Below are positions 41,165 to 52,030 of a DNA stretch of 64,000 nucleotides, in pieces. The translations under genes were made by a program, and so were the position numbers. Location: assembly GCA_963281255.1 (NCBI GenBank), contig OY725493.1:2759857-2823856 (forward strand). Reading direction: 5' to 3'. The first letter of the stretch is position 1. Every line of letters starts with the position of its first letter. The notes beneath the pieces are model-generated. The model searched no databases and had not been told where the DNA came from. It saw only the letters and a program-made list of their open reading frames with translations. The DNA comes from Aphrocallistes beatrix (Eukaryota; Porifera; Hexactinellida; Sceptrulophora; Aphrocallistidae).

Positions 41165-41260
41165 CTTGCAGGGTTACTCTGCGGACACATGTGTCCGCAA
41201 GCCGCGCAGCGCAAATAAGCGAAGCGTGCTTGTAGCAATAAAAAAGTTAAGTGTATATTT
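41165..41260 (-). repeat. GC-rich hairpin-head dispersed repeat
   Basis: GGTTACTCTGCGGACACATG, then TGTCCGCAAGCCGCGCAGCG and AAGCGAAGCGTGCTTG, matches 54795-54890 in the opposite orientation. A second partial copy with CTCTGCGGACACCAAG lies at about 41380-41445. Further copies are near 38750 and 51525. The TGTCCGCA/TGCGGACA core can form a hairpin. Confidence 0.7.
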
Positions 41261-41473
41261 TCACACCTTTATATACATATATTCACTCCATTTGACGAAT
41301 TTTGAAAAATATGCTAGAGAAATTAATTTTTAAATGGATTAATGAAAAGAATCAATATTAGGCACTATTTAATATCGACTCTGCGGACACCAAGTGAACC
41401 GCGATATGCAAGTTCCCGAAGCGGGCTTGTACAAAGTATATTGATCCGATTAAACTAAACATCGAAATCTTAC

Positions 41474-42656
41474 CTTGGTTCAAATCAAAATTGAATCTTA
41501 GAATTCGGGGAGGTATGGTATCAGGAATAAACTTTCTTACTCTGATAGGTGTCCTATCGGATATTGAAAATACCATATTTAGTCCGAAATCCAAGACAGT
41601 ATTATTTGTGAGTGAGAGATAAGTATTTAAGAAAGAAGTAATAAGTCTAGGATTAAATTTGATCAAGTTAATGGTATCAATCGTAAGATTCAACAAAATT
41701 GTTGAAATAGAGAAGTAGGAACTCTGAGTCAAGTTAGACAATTGTAAGTGAGTAAGATTATCATTTCCAGATAGTAAACGTATTTGATCAGGTTTAAATG
41801 TTGCAATATCAATTGTTTCGCTAAAATATAATGTAAGCAAGGCTTCATTTAAATCAAAATCAAAGGAAATGAGGCGAGGTTGTGTGGTATCTGGGGTATA
41901 ACTAGACGCAATAACGGCATTACCATCTGTAACTGCAATAATATCTCTATTATATATATCATCAAGAACCCCCGCGCCAAGTGTAAGATATGTGGAGTTA
42001 ATATCTGTAGCCAGATCTGGAATAAATTTAACACTATTTAGATCAATATCTGATAGGTATATATTAAGAACATAGCCGTCACTGCTGTTGGTGAAGGAAG
42101 TCGAATTCAGTGCATAAACTGAGTTAGAATCAGATAATTTTGAGTTCTGAATTCGTAGACTTCTAGGATCAAATGAACCAGTATTTATAACGTCGTTAAA
42201 CGTTAAAATGAATAAGCCTAGGTTTAAATCGAGTGTAAAACTTTCAAATTGTGCAGGTGTAGAATCTGAAACGAAATTAGATACAATCTGATACTCTAAA
42301 AGATTGTTAGGCGTAAAAGATGTATCACGAATAGCACCAGGTAAGAGTGAAAGGTAGGTATTAGATTGTGAAGTTGCTAACATCCGAGATACTTTAAGCT
42401 CTCTAATATCTGCGCGAGTCATCTTAATGACCACTTGCATTATTCCCGAGAAAAATGATGAAGTTTCGACATCACCACCAGTAATTGTATAATTAACAGA
42501 ACCAGTCAATGGAGCTGAATAAAAAGTCAAAAGAGAAAAATTAAGAGTAGAAATAATAACCGGTTCATTAAAATATAGCGAAAGCTCATCACTGTTAAAA
42601 TCCAAAGTGAAAGATTGAAGAACTGGACCAATTAGATCTCCAGTATAGTTTTGAAC
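41474..42656 (-). CDS. Exon of the giant repeat protein, about 3.2 modules
   Basis: This exon is 1183 bp. The acceptor TTTTTCTAG|GTTCAAAAC at 42656 is phase 0, so the exon opens at a module boundary (VQNYTGDLIGPVLQSFTLDF). The donor CAACCAAG|GTAAGA at 41474 is phase 1, inside the D-L-N-Q-G motif. F-x-E motifs lie near 42562, 42189 and 41815. The C-terminal turns of its modules are D-T-S-F-T-P-N, D-I-Y-N-R-D and D-F-G-L-N, so the usual G-N is partly eroded. It is intact and in frame with both neighbours. Confidence 0.95.
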
Positions 42657-43972
42657 CTAGAAAAAGAAATTTTATATCTTGATTATTTAAACTTTACATA
42701 TATTAAATATCGTATACAGTGGCGCAGCCAGCTCTAGACTTTTGGTGGTGCATTGGTGGTGCGCGGGGTTGTCTCATTCAACCTCACCACCTTGGCTACA
42801 CCTCTGATCGTATACAATGTTAATTACACACACGTGTATGCAGCCTAAAATTCCAATTGACAAAAGTTTAGAAGAAAAATTACGGACGGAGGGACGGACA
42901 CCAAATTTCAAGGTGCAAGAATGAAACTAGAAGTTCTAAGGATAACTATACTGCGATAGCAAAATAGAATCAAGAAAAAAAAGCTGGATACCACTTACTA
43001 TTTTAGGAAACATATACTATACAAAGAAATTGAACATCACCCCCACCGGTCAAAAAAGAAAATCGGCCTTTGGGTATTACAATTAATTAATTATTCATTT
43101 TATCACAGGTTTGCTAAATTCCTCTCTCAAATTCACAATCACATGCATGTGAATATTATGGAGAGGTTTCCTCTCAAGTGATCGATGAATTTCAATAATC
43201 TTACCCAAGAATTAAATGGTGTACCACCACCAATACGAGACAAGCCTGACATATGATCCTGGGAATCATAAAGTAACCTGTGGAAAAGGCTGCGAATATT
43301 CTGATAGGATAATACTTAATACAAGCATCTATAAGTGCATACACTAAAATGGGCAAACAAAAATTGTTTCTTATGCGGGATATACCATAGTTACCAGCAT
43401 ATATAAACACAATATAAGAGTACTCGAATCTGTTGTCAAAATGTGCTTTGTCATCATCATATTGCGTAACAAGGTATGTTTAGAATAAATTCGATTTTCT
43501 TACCTGTTTTATATAGTTTTAATGACTTTATTAATAGTTATTGTTAAATTAATGTAGGAAATCTACTAGATACAGGTGTTAGAAATACATATGTGAAAAT
43601 TTTCATTGCAATCCGCACATTCCTGAGTGGCTAAGGAAATGTAATTTTAATAACTGGGAGTATATCTCGAAAATTGCAAATGCAGACACTAATATATAGT
43701 GAGAGTTGAAAGGCAATTGGCTAGGTTCGAATGGAACCATTCATTTATCATTGAGAATCTTAGCAATTCTAAGTAGTACCATATATTGGATTAAAATATA
43801 AACTTGATTCTTAATTATTCTAACGGGCAAATTCTACAAACGAAGCAACTTCGATATACCTTATGCATATACAATTTCCATGCTTAATAAGGTGTATAGT
43901 ATCAAAAGGTTTTATTATAACACTCGTCATTGTAAAATACAATTGTAAACTACACTAAACATAAATAAATAC
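42657..43972 (-). other. Intron with a small hAT MITE and a foldback fragment
   Basis: Phase 0 intron, with donor TTAAAG|GTATTT at 43973/43972. It contains the 90-bp MITE at 42717-42806. It also holds a diverged foldback arm at about 43390-43520 (TTACCAGCATATATAAACAC, TTGCGTAACAAGGTATG). Nothing else was recognised in 42820-43380 or 43530-43970. Confidence 0.7.
42717..42806. mobile_element. hAT-type MITE, 90 bp
   Basis: The ends are CAGTGGCGCAGCCAGC and TTGGCTACACCTCTG, with an exact 8-bp duplication ATCGTATA at 42709-42716 and 42807-42814. Its ends resemble the element at 53222-53308, which has CAGTGGCGTAGC ends. Confidence 0.9.
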
Positions 43973-44383
43973 CTTTAATGGTAAAGATGGTAAAATTTCT
44001 ATTACGAAATTAGGAACTAGTGCCAAATCGAAAATGGTACGATTGGTAATAGATAAGAAAGTAGTATTCACACTTTTGAAATACAAAGTGGTCGTCTTCA
44101 GAGCTGTCTGGTCTGCATCAGTAATGCGAAGTGATATAATTCTGCCATTCATCGAATTCGTACTACCACCGGTAAGAGTGTAATTCTGAGGAAGAGAGTT
44201 TGTGATGTTAACTGCACCAAGTAGAGAAATTTCTTTTGGTTGTAATGAAGAGGAACTGACAGGTTCGGAGAAAGTGAGGAAAATTATGCCATCGATTAAG
44301 TCCAAATTAAACGAGTTTAAAATTGGTGATATCGTATCAGAAACGAAATTCAATACTGGATATCCAGGGAATCCATCAACAAC
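43973..44383 (-). CDS. Exon of the giant repeat protein, one module (137 codons)
   Basis: This exon is 411 bp with phase 0 at both ends, so it is a complete in-frame unit. The acceptor is AATTTCTAG|GTTGTTGAT at 44383 and the donor TTAAAG|GTATTT at 43973. It reads VVDGFPGYPVLNFVSDTIS, then PILNSFNLDLIDGIIFLTF and SEPVSSSSL, with YTLTGGSTNSMNG and an NTTFLSI loop. The extra residues are at the N-terminal linker. It fits between its neighbours with no adjustment. Confidence 0.94.
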
Positions 44384-45126
44384 CTAGAAATTTAGGAAGA
44401 AAATTATAGCATAATTAGTCTAAAAAATGATAGAATTATCCTGTTGGAAAAAGTATTCTATCTATTTCGTTTAAAATGTTGATAATTAGAGTGGTTACGA
44501 TGATTTGATAATTCAATTTTAATGAGGGGTACAGTGGAACCTCCTTAATGTAAAAGAGAGAAGTGAGATGGAGTGAATATACTACGTTCTCCTACATATT
44601 TGGTAAAATATTTGCAATAGAGAGATCAAAAATTTGAAAAATTTAATAAAAATGAACAACAATAACCGGGATCTGATCTTTGAAAACGCTAAATTTTAGT
44701 ATGTCGCATAAAATCACAACTATTCCCCTCACTTTTTCGAATTGATTTATGCCTATGGCTGTAGTACCAACGACTTTTAGTGTGCAGCTCCATTCTAAGG
44801 GATGAAAAATGTGGTTTCCTCTTTTTAAGAGCGATTATTGAGGGAAGTCTACTATTCCACTATACATCGTACACTCTACCTAATTAAGGAAGCTAATACC
44901 GCGATAAATTAAATTCATTTGACAAAAACGATCATTTAATTGAGCGCGTTAAATCCAAGAGTTTGTTCTTTCTTAACTCAAGACCATCGGAAACAAGAGA
45001 TGAGGCAGCCCTAGACAGCCCAACTTTTGCTAAACTTATTAACATGTTTATTATCCAGTCTTCTACCCTACTGGTATACAAATGTGATCATTAAATGTGA
45101 AAGTGTAGATATAATATTGAAATTAC
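44384..45126 (-). other. Intron with a diverged TA-flanked element
   Basis: Phase 0 intron, with donor AATGAG|GTAATT at 45127/45126. It contains the element at 44532-44862. Nothing was recognised in 44870-45120. Confidence 0.7.
44532..44862. mobile_element. Diverged TA-flanked CAGT-ended MITE, 331 bp
   Basis: It starts CAGTGGAACCTCCTTAATG and ends with a weak inverse, AGTCTACTATTCCACTA. It is flanked by TA at 44530-44531 and 44863-44864. The arms have drifted, so it is older than 34086-34490 or 62411-62742. Tc1/mariner/pogo-like by its ends and target site. Confidence 0.6.
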
Positions 45127-45682
45127 CTCATTAATTAGATTTCCATATACATCTTCTATGAAATATGAGAGAAGTTTAAGATAGCAATCTCCTCTATAGT
45201 TGCAAACAAATTTATCCAACTTGATTCTGTCAACATCCCGTTCATCAAGTTTTAGCAAGACCGAAGTTGAGTTCATGATATATGCGATGCCAGGATATAT
45301 TAACTGCACAAGGCTAATAGGATTCTCAAATAGACACTGCAAAATGATAGCACTTGTGTTGATACTGTTGGCGTTTACAGTCTCGTCGATAGTAAATAAT
45401 ATGCTATTATTGGCAAAGTTAAATTCATCAAATTGAACTAAGGAAGGCTTTGAAGTATCGGGTATGACAGAAACCATTAGACCATTTCCATCTATTATTT
45501 CTTCTAGTGTAAATCCAACCATATCTAAAATTGCATCCCTGGAGTGACTAAGATAACAATTGAGATTATTCGTACAAAATGGGAGACCATTTAGAGAGTT
45601 AAGGTTTACAGATGAAAGTTGAAACGTCAAGACATCACTCTCCGAATTTAGAGATATTCCTCCAGTGAGGCGAAGCCAATAT
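45127..45682 (-). CDS. Exon of the giant repeat protein, about 1.5 modules with cysteine pairs
   Basis: This exon is 556 bp. The acceptor AATTTTAG|ATATTGG at 45682 supplies the one base that completes an Arg codon begun in the previous exon (AG|A), restoring H-R-Y-W-L-R-L-T-G-G. The donor AATGAG|GTAATT is phase 0. Both loops that usually carry an N-x-T sequon instead carry cysteine pairs (FCTNNLNCYLS and FVCNYRGDCYLK). F-x-E is replaced by F-T-I-D-E-T-V near 45378. It is intact and in frame. Confidence 0.94.
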
Positions 45683-46419
45683 CTAAAATTGAGGAAAAAA
45701 GCGTTAATATACTCCTTTCCAACCTATTTACTATACAAATTTCAAAAATAGGGTAGGAATAATGATATAGATATAAGTAGTATTTTCTGATACTGTATTG
45801 ATATCTGTCACACATCTTCACAACCATTGGGTAAATCCATAGCCTACTGCATATAAGGCCTCACAGTAACTTGCCGATTTTGGACTAGGAATGCGGTAGA
45901 AGATGGTTGAACTAATACATGAGCTGCCTTAAATCATTAACCAAGCACAATAGAGCTTAGTAATGTATTACCAGCATGTATAAATATGATGTCAAGGTAC
46001 CCATATCCGTTGTTAAAATTTAGATTAGTCACCATATGGTTGTACAATATGTGATATTTGTGACAAATATAACGTAATGCGTAATCATATGGCGACTATC
46101 ATAGGCGGCAAGTTTTGGAAAATAAAATAAAGCCTGGGGGGGGCCAAGAGTTAGCGAAGCGAGCGACGGTAAGAGGGGGTCTGGGGGGTTTGCCCCTCAG
46201 AAAAAGTTTTTAATCTTAGACGCTCTAATATCGATATACAGCTAGGGAAATGAAGTAATGGGATATACTACTATCTCTAGACTCAATTAACATAATTTTG
46301 GGGTTTAGTTGCAACCTATAAGTTTGTGTGAAGTCCTGACATACCACAGCTTCCTCTGAGGCGCATGCATTAGTGCGGATTTCTGGGGTTGTCACTAGTG
46401 CGAATTTCCCAAGTTGTCA

Positions 46420-46935
46420 TTAGTTCTACTCTACTTTTGAGAGAGTTGGCATTAGTTCTACTCTACTTTTGAGAGGGTTGTCATTAGTTCTACTCTACTT
46501 TTGAGAGGGTTGCCATTAGTTCTACTCTACTTTTGAGAGGGTTGTCATTAGTTCTACTCTACTTTTGAGAGGGTTGTCATTAGTTCTACTCTACTTTTGA
46601 GAGGGTTGTCATTAGTTCTACTCTACTTTTGAGAGGGTTGTCATTAGTTCTACTCTACTTTTGAGAGGGTTGTCATTAGTTCTACTCTACTTTTGAGAGA
46701 GTTGGCATTAGTTCTACTCTACTTTTGAGAGGGTTGTCATTAGTTCTACTCTACTTTTGAGAGGGTTGTCATTAGTTCTACTCTACTTTTGAGAGGGTTG
46801 TCATTAGTTCTACTCTACTTTTGAGAGGGTTGCCATTAGTTCTACTCTACTTTTGGAGAGTTGCCATTAGTTCTACTCTACTTTTGGAGAGTTGGCATTA
46901 GTTCTACTCGAATTTTGGGAGAGTAGGGATTAGTT
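46420..46935. repeat. Minisatellite, 31-32-bp unit, about 16-17 copies
   Basis: The unit contains ATTAGTTCTACTCTACTTTT followed by GAGAGGGTTGTC. Variants ending TTGGC, TTGCC and TTGTC are interspersed. It forms the left half of an inverted pair with 47085-47385. Confidence 0.93.
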
Positions 46936-47084
46936 CTTAATGATCAATTCTTGATATTTACTCATTGTTATGCTTCCAAACCTCACAAAATTATTTCAAA
47001 CTTAAAATGCCTACTTTCACTTTCTGCAATTATTTTCTCCGCAACCATATTTCCGTTAACGAATGTCTACTCTCAATAAAATCG

Positions 47085-47385
47085 AGTAAAACTAATGCCA
47101 ACCCTCCAAAACGCGAGTAGAACTAATGCCAACCCTCCAAAACGCGAGTAGAACTAATGCCAACCCTCCAAAACGCGAGTAGAACTAATGACAACCCTCC
47201 AAAACGCGAGTAGAACTAATGACAACCCTCCAAAACGCGAGTAGAACTAATGACAACCCTCCAAAACGCGAGTAGAACTAATGACAACCCTCCAAAAGTA
47301 GAGTAGAACTAATGACAACCCTCCAAAAGTAGAGTAGAACTAATGACAACTCTCTCAAAAGTAGAGTAGAACTAATGACAACCCC
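47085..47385. repeat. Inverse minisatellite, 31-bp unit, about 10 copies
   Basis: Units read AGTAGAACTAATGACAACCC then TCCAAAACGCG or TCCAAAAGTAG. This is the reverse complement of the 46420-46935 unit with a diverged middle in the first seven copies. Confidence 0.93.
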
Positions 47386-47855
47386 AGAAATTCGTCCCCC
47401 TTCTTCCACGCCCCCCCCCCCCCAAGTACCCACACTTGGCGCCTATGGCGACTAGTCTAAATTTTAACAACGGATATGGGTACTTTGACACAATAATTAT
47501 ACATGCTGGTAATACATTCCTAAGCTCTATTGTGCTTGGTTAATGATTTAAGGCAGCTCATGTATTAGTTCAACCATCTTCTACCGCATCCCTAGTCCAA
47601 AATCCGCAGAGTTACTGTGAGGCCTTATATGCAGTAGGCTATGACTATACATATATAAACCGGAAATCGTGGCAAAAAATATCAAGCACATATGTGCCTT
47701 ATACTATATATAATCCTATTACCAAATTTCATGCATTATAAATGCACAAAAAATCAACTGATAAGCTTATACTACACTTTTGATAATATTGCGTAAACTG
47801 TCTTTAATAAACACTCGTCTGGTATATATTTTGAGAGTTTTAATCTTTTTGCATA

Positions 47856-48089
47856 ATGGAGTACACAATTGAAGATTTCAAACGTACTACAGGAAGGGTT
47901 TTTACAACTTCAGATGGACACAAGTATATCAAATCCAAAACTAACACAAACTCCACTTACCTTAGATGCGTGTTATTTAAGACATTTAGATGCAAGGGAA
48001 CAAGTAAACTGCAGTTTATTATAAGCAAACAGCATGATCATTATTGCAGCCACCTTCAATTAAATAGTATAAACCATAGCCTACTATAA
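47856..48089 (+). pseudogene. FLYWCH-like zinc-finger reading frame, truncated by an insertion
   Basis: Starting at ATG 47856, the frame reads MEYTIEDFKRTTGRVFTTSD, then GHKYIKSKTNTNSTYLRC, FRCKGTSKLQF and KQHDHYC. The order aromatic/Gly-Y, then W/L-R-C, then C-K-G, then H-x-H matches the FLYWCH zinc finger, with C-x(n)-C and H-x-H ligands. FLYWCH domains occur in host regulators and in MULE-type transposon proteins; I cannot tell which applies here. The last codons (HSLL) come from the foldback element that begins at 48075. The original frame would continue at 49109 for about 18 codons before a stop. It lies antisense in an intron of the giant gene. An AT-rich stretch with TATATA motifs precedes it. 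Confidence 0.5.
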
Positions 48090-49101
48090 TAAGGCCTCGA
48101 ATTTGGCACTAGAAGATGGTTGAAGAAATACAAATCATTAACAAAGCACAATAGAGCTTAGGAATGTATTACCAGCATATATAAATATGGTGTCAAAGCA
48201 CCCATATCCGTTGTTAAAATTTAGATTAGCAATCAAATGATTGCGCAACAGGCTATATTTCGGTCAAATTTAGTGATTTTCAGAGGTCGTTTAAGGGCTC
48301 TTCTAAGTGTTTTTATTATAAAGTTTTTCGCATAGAACTGAGAAGTGAATGTGTTAATACGAAAAATTTGGAATTTTTTCATGGAATGTTCTTACATTCC
48401 AGTGTTGCTATGGAAACGTATTTTGGTCAGTTGGGGCTATATCTTGAAAACAGCGATAGCTAGACATTCAAATTTAATCCCATTTGATAGCAAATAGGCT
48501 ACTTCCTATTAAGCTATAATACAATTTCTATGTCTTAATTCAATAATTATTAGACAATTTATCATATTGGTCACATTTGGTAATTTGTCGAATATCTCGT
48601 AAACCATTGAATTTAGACACAGAAATTGTATTATAGCTAAATAGGAAGTAGCCTATTTGCTATCAAATGGGATTATATTTGAATGTCTAGCTATCGCTGT
48701 TTTCAAGATATAGCCCCAACTGACCAAAATACGTTTCCATAGCAACACTGGAATGTAAGAACATTCCATGAAAAAATTCCAAATTTTTCGTATTAACACA
48801 TTCACTTCTCAGTTCTATGCGAAAAACTTTATAATAAAAACACTTAGAAGTGCCCTTAAACGACCTCTGAAAATCACTAAATTTGACCGAAATATAGCCT
48901 GTTGCGCAATCATTTGATTGCTAATCTAAATTTTAACAACGGATATGGGTGCTTTGACACCATATTTATATATGCTGGTAATACATTCCTAAGCTCTATT
49001 GTGCTTTGTTAATGATTTAAGGCAGCTCATGTATTTCTTCATCCATCTTCTACCGCATCCCTGGTTAAGTTACTCTTAGGCCTTATATATAGTAGGCTAT
49101 G
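48075..49101. mobile_element. Palindromic foldback element, 1027 bp, intact ends
   Basis: Each arm is about 500 bp and nearly identical to the inverse of the other, meeting at about 48588. The termini are CATAGCCTACT and AGTAGGCTATG. A 7-bp duplication TATAAAC flanks it at 48068-48074 and 49102-49108. Arms contain TTCCAGTGTTGCTATGGAAA and TCTTGAAAACAGCGATAGC. No protein is encoded. I do not recognise the superfamily; 7-bp duplications are uncommon. Confidence 0.92.
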
Positions 49102-49119
49102 TATAAACATTATATGTTA

Positions 49120-49310
49120 TGCCGATTCTAACTTGTTACAATCTACTAAAAATTGATTCTAACTTGTTACAATCTACTTACAAATTGGTTCTAACTTGTT
49201 ACAATCTACTACAAATTGATTCTAACTTGTTACAATATACTACAAATTGATTCTAACTTGTTACAATTCATAAAATTCTAACTAATGACAATCTAAAAAT
49301 TCTAACTAAA
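49120..49310. repeat. Minisatellite, about 31-32-bp unit, 5 copies plus degenerate ends
   Basis: Units contain ATTCTAACTTGTTACAATCT followed by ACTACAAATTG. The trailing degenerate part (ATTCTAACTAATGACAATC, then a CAGTGCCCCCTT stretch) recalls the layout of the inverse array at 47085-47420, so it may be a remnant of a related element. Confidence 0.85.
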
Positions 49311-49695
49311 GCAGTGCCCCCTTTTGATACAGATAGGCATGTTATTAACCGTACATTAGTTACTGTGTTCCATAACAGTAGTTAATAAGCTTTGTGTTAG
49401 CTGGACCTTTGTCCCTATTTATGTATGTCTTTATTGAATACAACTTCACATTATATTAGGCGCTAAAAGCCTTGACTAGTTGGGTACGCGGGTTTATTCC
49501 AACACTTCCATATGATTCTTTGCCCCCCCCTAACTAACTAATGGATAATACTTTCATATAATTTGCGAAACCCGATGTTGAAGTTAATACTACCATTGGG
49601 AGAAGTGTTAAACCGCAGGGCCAAAAATCCCTCTAAATGTGCGAAACAAAAAACAGAATGACTTACTATATTTTATAATACATTTAACGATTGAA

Positions 49696-50563
49696 CATAG
49701 CCTACTGCATATAAGGCCTCACAGTAACTTGCGGATTTTGGACTAGGGATGCGGTAGAAGATGGTTAAACTAATACATGAGCTGCCTTAAATCATTAACA
49801 AAGCACAATAGAGCTTAGGAATGTATTACCAGCATGTATAAATATGGTGTCAAAGTACCCATATCCGTTATATTTGTGACAAATTTGGTGATTGGGGTTA
49901 TATCTTGAAAACTGCAATAGCTACACATTCAAATGTAATTTCATTTGATAGCAAATAGACTACTTCCTATTAAGCGATAATATAATTTCGACCTCTACAT
50001 TCAATGATTTACGAGATATTCGACAAATTACCAAATGTGACCAATATGATACATTGTCGAATATCTCGTAAACCATTGAAGAGGTCGAAATTATATTATT
50101 GCTTGGTGGGAAGTGGTGTATTCGCTGTCAAATGGAATTACATTTGGGTGTAAACTATTGCAGTTTTCAAGATATAACCTCAACTGACCAAAACACGTTT
50201 CCATAGCAACACTGGAATGTAGCAACATTCCATGAAAAAATTTCGTATTAACCCATTCACATCTCAGTTCTATGCGAAAAATTTTATAATAAAAACACTT
50301 AGAAGTGCCCCTAAACGGCCTCTGAAAATAACCAAATTTGTCACAAATATAACCTATTGCGCAACCATATGGTGACTAATCTAAATTTTAACGGATATGG
50401 GTACTTTGACACCATATTTATACATGTTGGTAATACATTACTAAGCTCTATTGTGCTTGGTTAATGATTTAAGGTAGCTCATGTATTAGTTCAACCATCT
50501 TCTACCGCATCCCTAGTCTCAAATCCGCAAGTTACTGTGAGGCTTTATATACAGTAGGTTATG
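49696..50563. mobile_element. CATAGCC foldback element, third copy, 868 bp
   Basis: The termini are CATAGCCTACTGCATATAAG and CTTTATATACAGTAGGTTATG. The long arms meet near 50040. The left arm lacks a block of roughly 200 bp that the right arm retains (the TTCCATAGCAACACTGGAAT region). No clear target duplication is seen. Confidence 0.87.
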
Positions 50564-50708
50564 GTATTACCTTTTAAAAATTGAATTATAAAAATAAAAA
50601 GGTCAAAAATTACAAATTAATTATGTAAGGACCATACTACTTGTAATACTGAAGTAATTTGGTTTTGATGTGTCGCAAAAAGAAAAGTTAGCATTATTTA
50701 TAAAATAC

Positions 50709-51250
50709 CTATGAGCAGTCGTGTTATCTTGTAAGGTGAACATGCTAATATCCAAGGTAGACTCTCGTACAGTCTCTGAAAACGAAAGTAAAATAGAACC
50801 TTGATCAAGATTTAAAATACTTGAAATTATATAAGGCCTTGTTTGGTCAGGGTAGAACATACTCAATCCTAAGGCCATAATATCAGAACGGATCTCTTCG
50901 TTGAAATTATCATTCATATCTCTGATAAAAAGTGAAGTTGCAGCTAAAAAGGTATTAGAAGATGGGTCACCATTAGCGTCTGCCAGTCCATCTATGGCTT
51001 TAATTGAGTTTAAACCTGAAATATTCAAGAGAATAGTGATAGAAGGACCATTTGGAGTAAGCACAGAACCACCTGTGAGTCGATAAACAAGAGATGGATA
51101 AAATTGTCTGTTCTGAAGTGTAATCTGCGTGAGGAGTATAGAACTCGCATTAACCGTTTCGGAAAAAACAAGGGATAGATATCCAAGATTGAGATCCAGT
51201 GAAAAAGATCTTATAATTGGTTTTGTCTTGTCCTCAGTAAAATACCGCAC
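50709..51250 (-). CDS. Exon of the giant repeat protein, about 1.4 modules
   Basis: This exon is 542 bp. The acceptor TATCTTACAG|GTGCGG at 51250 is phase 0 and joins ..NPIQ to VRYFTEDKTKP at a module boundary. The donor CATAG|GTATTT leaves phase 2, completed by the A at 45682. F-x-E motifs lie near 51158 and 50771: SFSLDLNLGYLSLVFSETVN and SILNLDQGSILLSFSETV. The frame runs open past the donor to 50621, but the repeat consensus resumes only after the splice. The D-M-N-D-N turn and the LTGGSVLTPNG hairpin are typical. Confidence 0.94.
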
Positions 51251-51524
51251 CTGTAAGATATATAATTGATTATTATCCAAAAAATAAAAATAAAAACGCA
51301 TTATTAAAGAGTTTTTCTAAAACAGCAAACTACGTTGCTGCATAGAAGAACTAATAATAGTGATGATAATATACATTTCTTTTAATAGGCACGGTGGGAA
51401 ACACTGCTCCTACTTGGTAGTTAAATCACTGCACAACAGTACCGAATCTTGAAGAAATGAGTATCTGATACCCTTACTATTAAAACTCGATTAATGGTTA
51501 TATATTTGTTTATAAATAAATACA

Positions 51525-52030
51525 AGCGCGCTTTGCTTGCTTGCGCTGCACGGCTGGCGGACACTTTGATGTCCGCCAGAGGCATCCTTCGGAAGCCTAG
51601 GCTCACATTGATTAACTGAAGGTAGATAACATCTCTAAATACGTCTGTTTTACTGTTATAATCGATATCACTTGAAAAATCACAAGATTTGGTCATTTTT
51701 TCAATTTTGATGCGTAATGATGACGTCATGACAGAGTGATGAGTCATCATTTTTGATGATGGTTGCATCATATGTGAGGTATATTAATATACACATTCTG
51801 TTAAAATTTCAGTCTTCTATCACCTAAAATGGCTGAGTTAAAGTCGAAAAACTGAAATTTCTAATTATAAAAAGGTGACAATGAAGTCATAATTCCATGA
51901 TGAGTTGACATTTTCTTCTGAGGTCAGAACTTAGTGGAGCCATAGCCAAAAGACTCCCACATGCCAAAATCAGCATTCTGTGCCTGGCAGTTTCCTCAAT
52001 CAATTCGTTACAGAGATATATATCCCTATT
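51525..52030 (+). repeat. Hairpin-head dispersed repeat, second form
   Basis: The head AAGCGCGCTTTGCTTGCTTG, then CTGCACGGCTGGCGGACAC, matches 54795 onward. The tail CCTCAATCAATTCGTTACAG matches TTCTTCAATCAATTCGGAC near 55665-55680. The interiors differ. Confidence 0.6.

Larger units (their letters stand above)
40185..41473 (-). other. Intron; inverted repeat and hairpin-head repeats
   Basis: Phase 1 intron, with donor CAAG|GTAAGATT at 41474/41473. It contains an inverted-repeat element (40285-40585) and two copies of the GC-rich hairpin repeat (about 41165-41260 and 41380-41445). The second copy lies within about 30 bp of the donor. Nothing was recognised in 40590-41150. Confidence 0.75.
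46100..47447. mobile_element. hAT-type element with inverted minisatellite arms, 1348 bp
   Basis: The ends are CATAGGCGGCAAGT and ACTTGGCGCCTATG. Target duplications are GCGACTAT (46092-46099) and GCGACTAG (47448-47455), one mismatch. Inside lie about 16-17 tandem copies of a 31-32-bp unit containing ATTAGTTCTACTCTACTTTT (46420-46935). About 10 copies of the related inverse unit with AGTAGAACTAATGACAACCC follow (47085-47385). A C-rich tract (about 47411-47424) lies near the right end. No protein is encoded. Confidence 0.8.
45838..47643. mobile_element. CATAGCC foldback element with a nested hAT-type element
   Basis: The outer ends CATAGCCTACTGCATATAAG and CTTATATGCAGTAGGCTATG are exact inverses. 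The arms of about 200-250 bp match those of 48075-49101 and 49696-50563 (ATGCGGTAGAAGATGG, CATTAACCAAGCACAATAG, GTATTACCAGCATGTATAAA). Without the insertion at 46100-47447 the element would be about 450 bp. I see no target duplication at the outer ends. Confidence 0.85.
45683..50708 (-). other. Large intron filled with foldback elements, minisatellites and a FLYWCH-like frame
   Basis: Phase 2 intron (donor CATAG|GTATTT at 50709/50708). In order along the plus strand: foldback 45838-47643 with a nested hAT-type element, FLYWCH-like frame 47856-48089, foldback 48075-49101, minisatellite about 49120-49310, foldback 49696-50563. Nothing was recognised in 49320-49690 apart from a run of C at about 49524. 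Confidence 0.75.

Noticed and set aside
46420-47385. CRISPR-like array
   Set aside because: The units are contiguous tandem repeats without unique spacers, form an inverted pair inside a transposon, and lie in a eukaryotic intron.
45838-47643. Treating the outer CATAGCC element as a hAT
   Set aside because: Only the inner element has 8-bp duplications. The outer family shows a 7-bp duplication in its best copy and lacks typical CAG ends.
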